A DNA stretch of 6,286 nt from Legionellales bacterium (GTDB lineage: Bacteria; Pseudomonadota; Gammaproteobacteria; Eutrophobiales; Eutrophobiaceae): the NCBI GenBank assembly GCA_002721165.1, contig PBJS01000002.1, positions 1-6,286 on the forward strand, read 5' to 3'. Each line of letters begins with the position of its first letter. Positions within the stretch are counted from its first letter, which is position 1. The position numbers were made by a program, and so were the translations under genes. Below, one piece after another: positions 4,871 through 6,286 of this stretch. The notes beneath the pieces were generated by a model. It made no database searches. It was not told where the DNA came from and saw nothing but the letters and a program-made list of their open reading frames with translations.

Positions 4871-5383
4871 ATGACATTAGGAATAACAGGTATTATCTCA
4901 GCTTATATTTTACTAGCACTATTACTTCTTAGTATTAACCTCTATTCAAAATGGTCATGGCAAATAAAAGCTGCAACTATCGTTCTTACGTCTGTTTTTT
5001 ATGTTGTTACTTACTACTCGTTACCAGGATTACTTGGATGGCCAACATCTCAAAATCCTCCTGCACAATTTAGATTGCTAGCTGCGCATGTTGAACAACC
5101 GAATAAAGAAAAAAATACAACTGGAGCTATATACCTATGGCTATCAAAAGTTATTAACATGACGGAATTAACTAAACCTAGGGCTTATGAATTCGACTAT
5201 TCGGCTGAATTGCATGAAAAAGTTATTAACGTAAACGCAAAATTGAATAAAAATATCGACCAGATTGGAGAATTCAAAGAGCCAGATGATGTAATGAATG
5301 AAGTAAATGAACAAAAACGTGGTGTAAAATCTATAAAAATTGAATTTTATGATCTGCCTGATCCTTTATTTCCAGACAAATAA
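4871..5383 (+). CDS. Two-segment membrane protein of unknown function, third member of the channel module
   Basis: I do not recognise a named family for this 170-residue protein. Two hydrophobic segments are seen at about residues 5-24 and 33-50, joined by a short turn with WSWQIK, so both ends are probably on the same side of the membrane. After the second segment comes YYSLPGLLGWPT, then QFRLLAAHVEQPNK and TGAIYLWL, and further on PRAYEFDYSAELHEKVINVN. The rest is polar and charged and ends DLPDPLFPDK. The helix-then-LPGLLGWPT region and the GAIYLWL strand look like the parts most likely to be conserved. It follows the channel-partner gene by 15 nt with a strong ribosome-binding site and closes the operon. 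Its position suggests an accessory or coupling subunit of the ion-channel pair, which is inference from context only. No terminator follows: the convergent gene ends 10 nt further on. Confidence 0.8.
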   Translation: MTLGITGIISAYILLALLLLSINLYSKWSWQIKAATIVLTSVFYVVTYYSLPGLLGWPTSQNPPAQFRLLAAHVEQPNKEKNTTGAIYLWLSKVINMTELTKPRAYEFDYSAELHEKVINVNAKLNKNIDQIGEFKEPDDVMNEVNEQKRGVKSIKIEFYDLPDPLFPDK

Positions 5384-5393
5384 TTTTAAAACA

Positions 5394-6089
5394 TTAGTAC
5401 ATAATCTTTGACATATTTATATAATGATTAATAAGCTTAATTATTTCAGGTTTAGATAATTTAGATTTAGAATTACCGAACCATTGCTTTTCATTTTGAA
5501 TTATTTTTTCGGCAATGAGTTTTGTATCACAAATACCATGATTATCTTTACATTTTTCTGGTGAATTTATCAATAACGATGTAGTTGCACCTAAAATAAT
5601 TTCTTTATGTAATTGGTATATTTCATCTCCTAGTTTTTGATTGTTATTAAGACTATTATCGTCAACAACTTTTACAGACTGGACTATAAACGTCATTAGG
5701 GCATTAAATTCATCTGGTATATTAATTCTACTGACTGTAGCCCACTGATAAAGGTCGATTGGCCTTACTTCCCACTCATTTTCTGGTTTATCAATATTAA
5801 TTACTGATAAGAGATTTTTATTAACACAATCATTAGCATGGGATTTTAAATTGTTAATTTTTTCTAATAAATTAGTATCTAAGGTATCGCTACTAGATGG
5901 ATCTATAGAAAATAATAGTAATAATGCTTCATTTTGCAGCAACCACTTCTCTTTTTTACACCATTCTTCATAAAGTTTTTGTTTATTAATTTTTTTTTCG
6001 CTATAGATCTTATTAGATTTAAGATTGTTTTCTATTTTAATATTTTTATTAAAAACGAGTAAGTATAAGTTTTTTAAAAAATTGATCAT
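5394..6089 (-). CDS. Conserved-looking protein of unknown function downstream of tilS
   Basis: I do not recognise this 231-residue protein by name. The first 15 residues are mildly hydrophobic (NFLKNLYLLVF), followed by a lysine- and asparagine-rich linker to about residue 38. Then comes a recognisable layout: EEWCKKEKWLLQNEALLLLFSIDP (about 41-64), a variable stretch, and EVRPIDLYQWATVSRINIPDEF (about 107-128). This 'W..E.W...EA..L..G.DP ... P.....WA.....IP' pattern occurs in many uncharacterised bacterial proteins. The C-terminal part (about 152-231) has LHKEIILGATTSLL, a possible Cys pair (180 and 187), and a helix-rich end with KQWFGNSKSKLSKPEIIKLI. No membrane or catalytic motif is clear. 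It starts 11 nt after the tilS stop on the same strand, so it is probably co-transcribed with tilS. It appears to be the most AT-rich gene in the window. The start at 6089 has no strong ribosome-binding site. Confidence 0.75.
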   Translation of the reverse strand: MINFLKNLYLLVFNKNIKIENNLKSNKIYSEKKINKQKLYEEWCKKEKWLLQNEALLLLFSIDPSSSDTLDTNLLEKINNLKSHANDCVNKNLLSVINIDKPENEWEVRPIDLYQWATVSRINIPDEFNALMTFIVQSVKVVDDNSLNNNQKLGDEIYQLHKEIILGATTSLLINSPEKCKDNHGICDTKLIAEKIIQNEKQWFGNSKSKLSKPEIIKLINHYINMSKIMY

Positions 6090-6100
6090 CGCATTCTGTG

Positions 6101-6286
6101 CTACTGTATAACTTTAGTATAGCCTGACCAATATATATCTAATGATTTTTCATCTTTTGATGCAGAATATTTTTTATCGACACAAAAACCTGGAATTACA
6201 GCTAATTCTTCATTTATATAAATAAGGGGGATTCTATCTCTTAACCATGGTAAAACACCGTTCTCTTGAAATAATTGTTTGACAGT
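6101..6286 (-). CDS. tilS: tRNA(Ile)-lysidine synthase, C-terminal fragment (gene continues beyond the right edge)
   Basis: Reading the minus strand from the right edge in the open frame gives 61 residues ending at TAG (6101-6103). The fragment contains VKQLFQENGVLPWLRDRIPL, then IYINEELAVIPGFCVD. This matches the typical C-terminal domain of proteobacterial TilS, where the pattern 'K.LFQE.GV.PWLRDR.PL.Y..E.L..V.G..V' is characteristic. TilS modifies the wobble cytidine of the tRNA that reads AUA codons to lysidine, so that it is charged with isoleucine; the C-terminal domain binds the tRNA acceptor end. The catalytic N-terminal part (SGGxDS motif) is outside the window. The gene is cut only by the window edge, with no sign of decay. 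The 231-residue gene follows by 11 nt on the same strand. Confidence 0.88.
   Translation of the reverse strand, partial: TVKQLFQENGVLPWLRDRIPLIYINEELAVIPGFCVDKKYSASKDEKSLDIYWSGYTKVIQ

Noticed and set aside
5384..5393. Terminator between the five-gene operon and the convergent 231-residue gene
   Set aside because: The 10-nt gap holds only an AT palindrome (TTTTAAAA) with no GC-containing stem, so no intrinsic terminator can be supported here.

Overview
The window is AT-rich (about one third G+C by eye) and reads as a piece of a Gram-negative, probably gamma- or betaproteobacterial, chromosome. The pointers are a proteobacterial PqqA precursor peptide, a di-heme cytochrome b561 of the CybB type, a periplasmic L,D-transpeptidase, the C-terminal end of a proteobacterial-style TilS, and a probable sigma-54 promoter. 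A pqqA gene means PQQ-dependent periplasmic dehydrogenases are likely. A methylotrophic lifestyle would fit but is not shown here.

Layout: (1) 1-1390, minus strand: a membrane histidine kinase running off the left edge. (2) 1391-1634: a divergent control region with a 16-bp perfect dyad, an exact IHF consensus match and a -24/-12 (sigma-54) element, pointing at (3) pqqA (1635-1709), a 24-residue precursor peptide gene too small for ordinary ORF calling, followed directly by a strong terminator (1729-1757). No pqqB-E genes follow, so this pqqA is a stand-alone unit. (4) 1785-2312, minus: cytochrome b561. (5) 2385-5383, plus: five tightly spaced genes, probably one operon: an exported L,D-transpeptidase, a membrane-anchored DUF302-like protein, a MotA/TolQ/ExbB-type proton-channel subunit, an ExbD/MotB-like subunit whose periplasmic part resembles the DUF2135 beta-sandwich instead of a peptidoglycan-binding domain, and a 170-residue protein with two membrane segments and no recognised family. 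(6) 5394-6089, minus: an unrecognised 231-residue protein, convergent with the operon and 11 nt downstream of (7) the last 61 codons of tilS (6101-6286, minus), which runs off the right edge.

How they may work together: the kinase and pqqA share a control region built like a sigma-54/enhancer promoter, so the kinase and an unseen partner regulator may control PqqA supply. The three genes at 3516-5383 look like a small ion-driven inner-membrane machine with an unusual periplasmic effector. Its linkage to an L,D-transpeptidase suggests an envelope role. This module is the best candidate in the window for an undescribed system. No CRISPR array, insertion sequence, tRNA or rRNA was seen, and no stretch over 300 bases lacks a gene.
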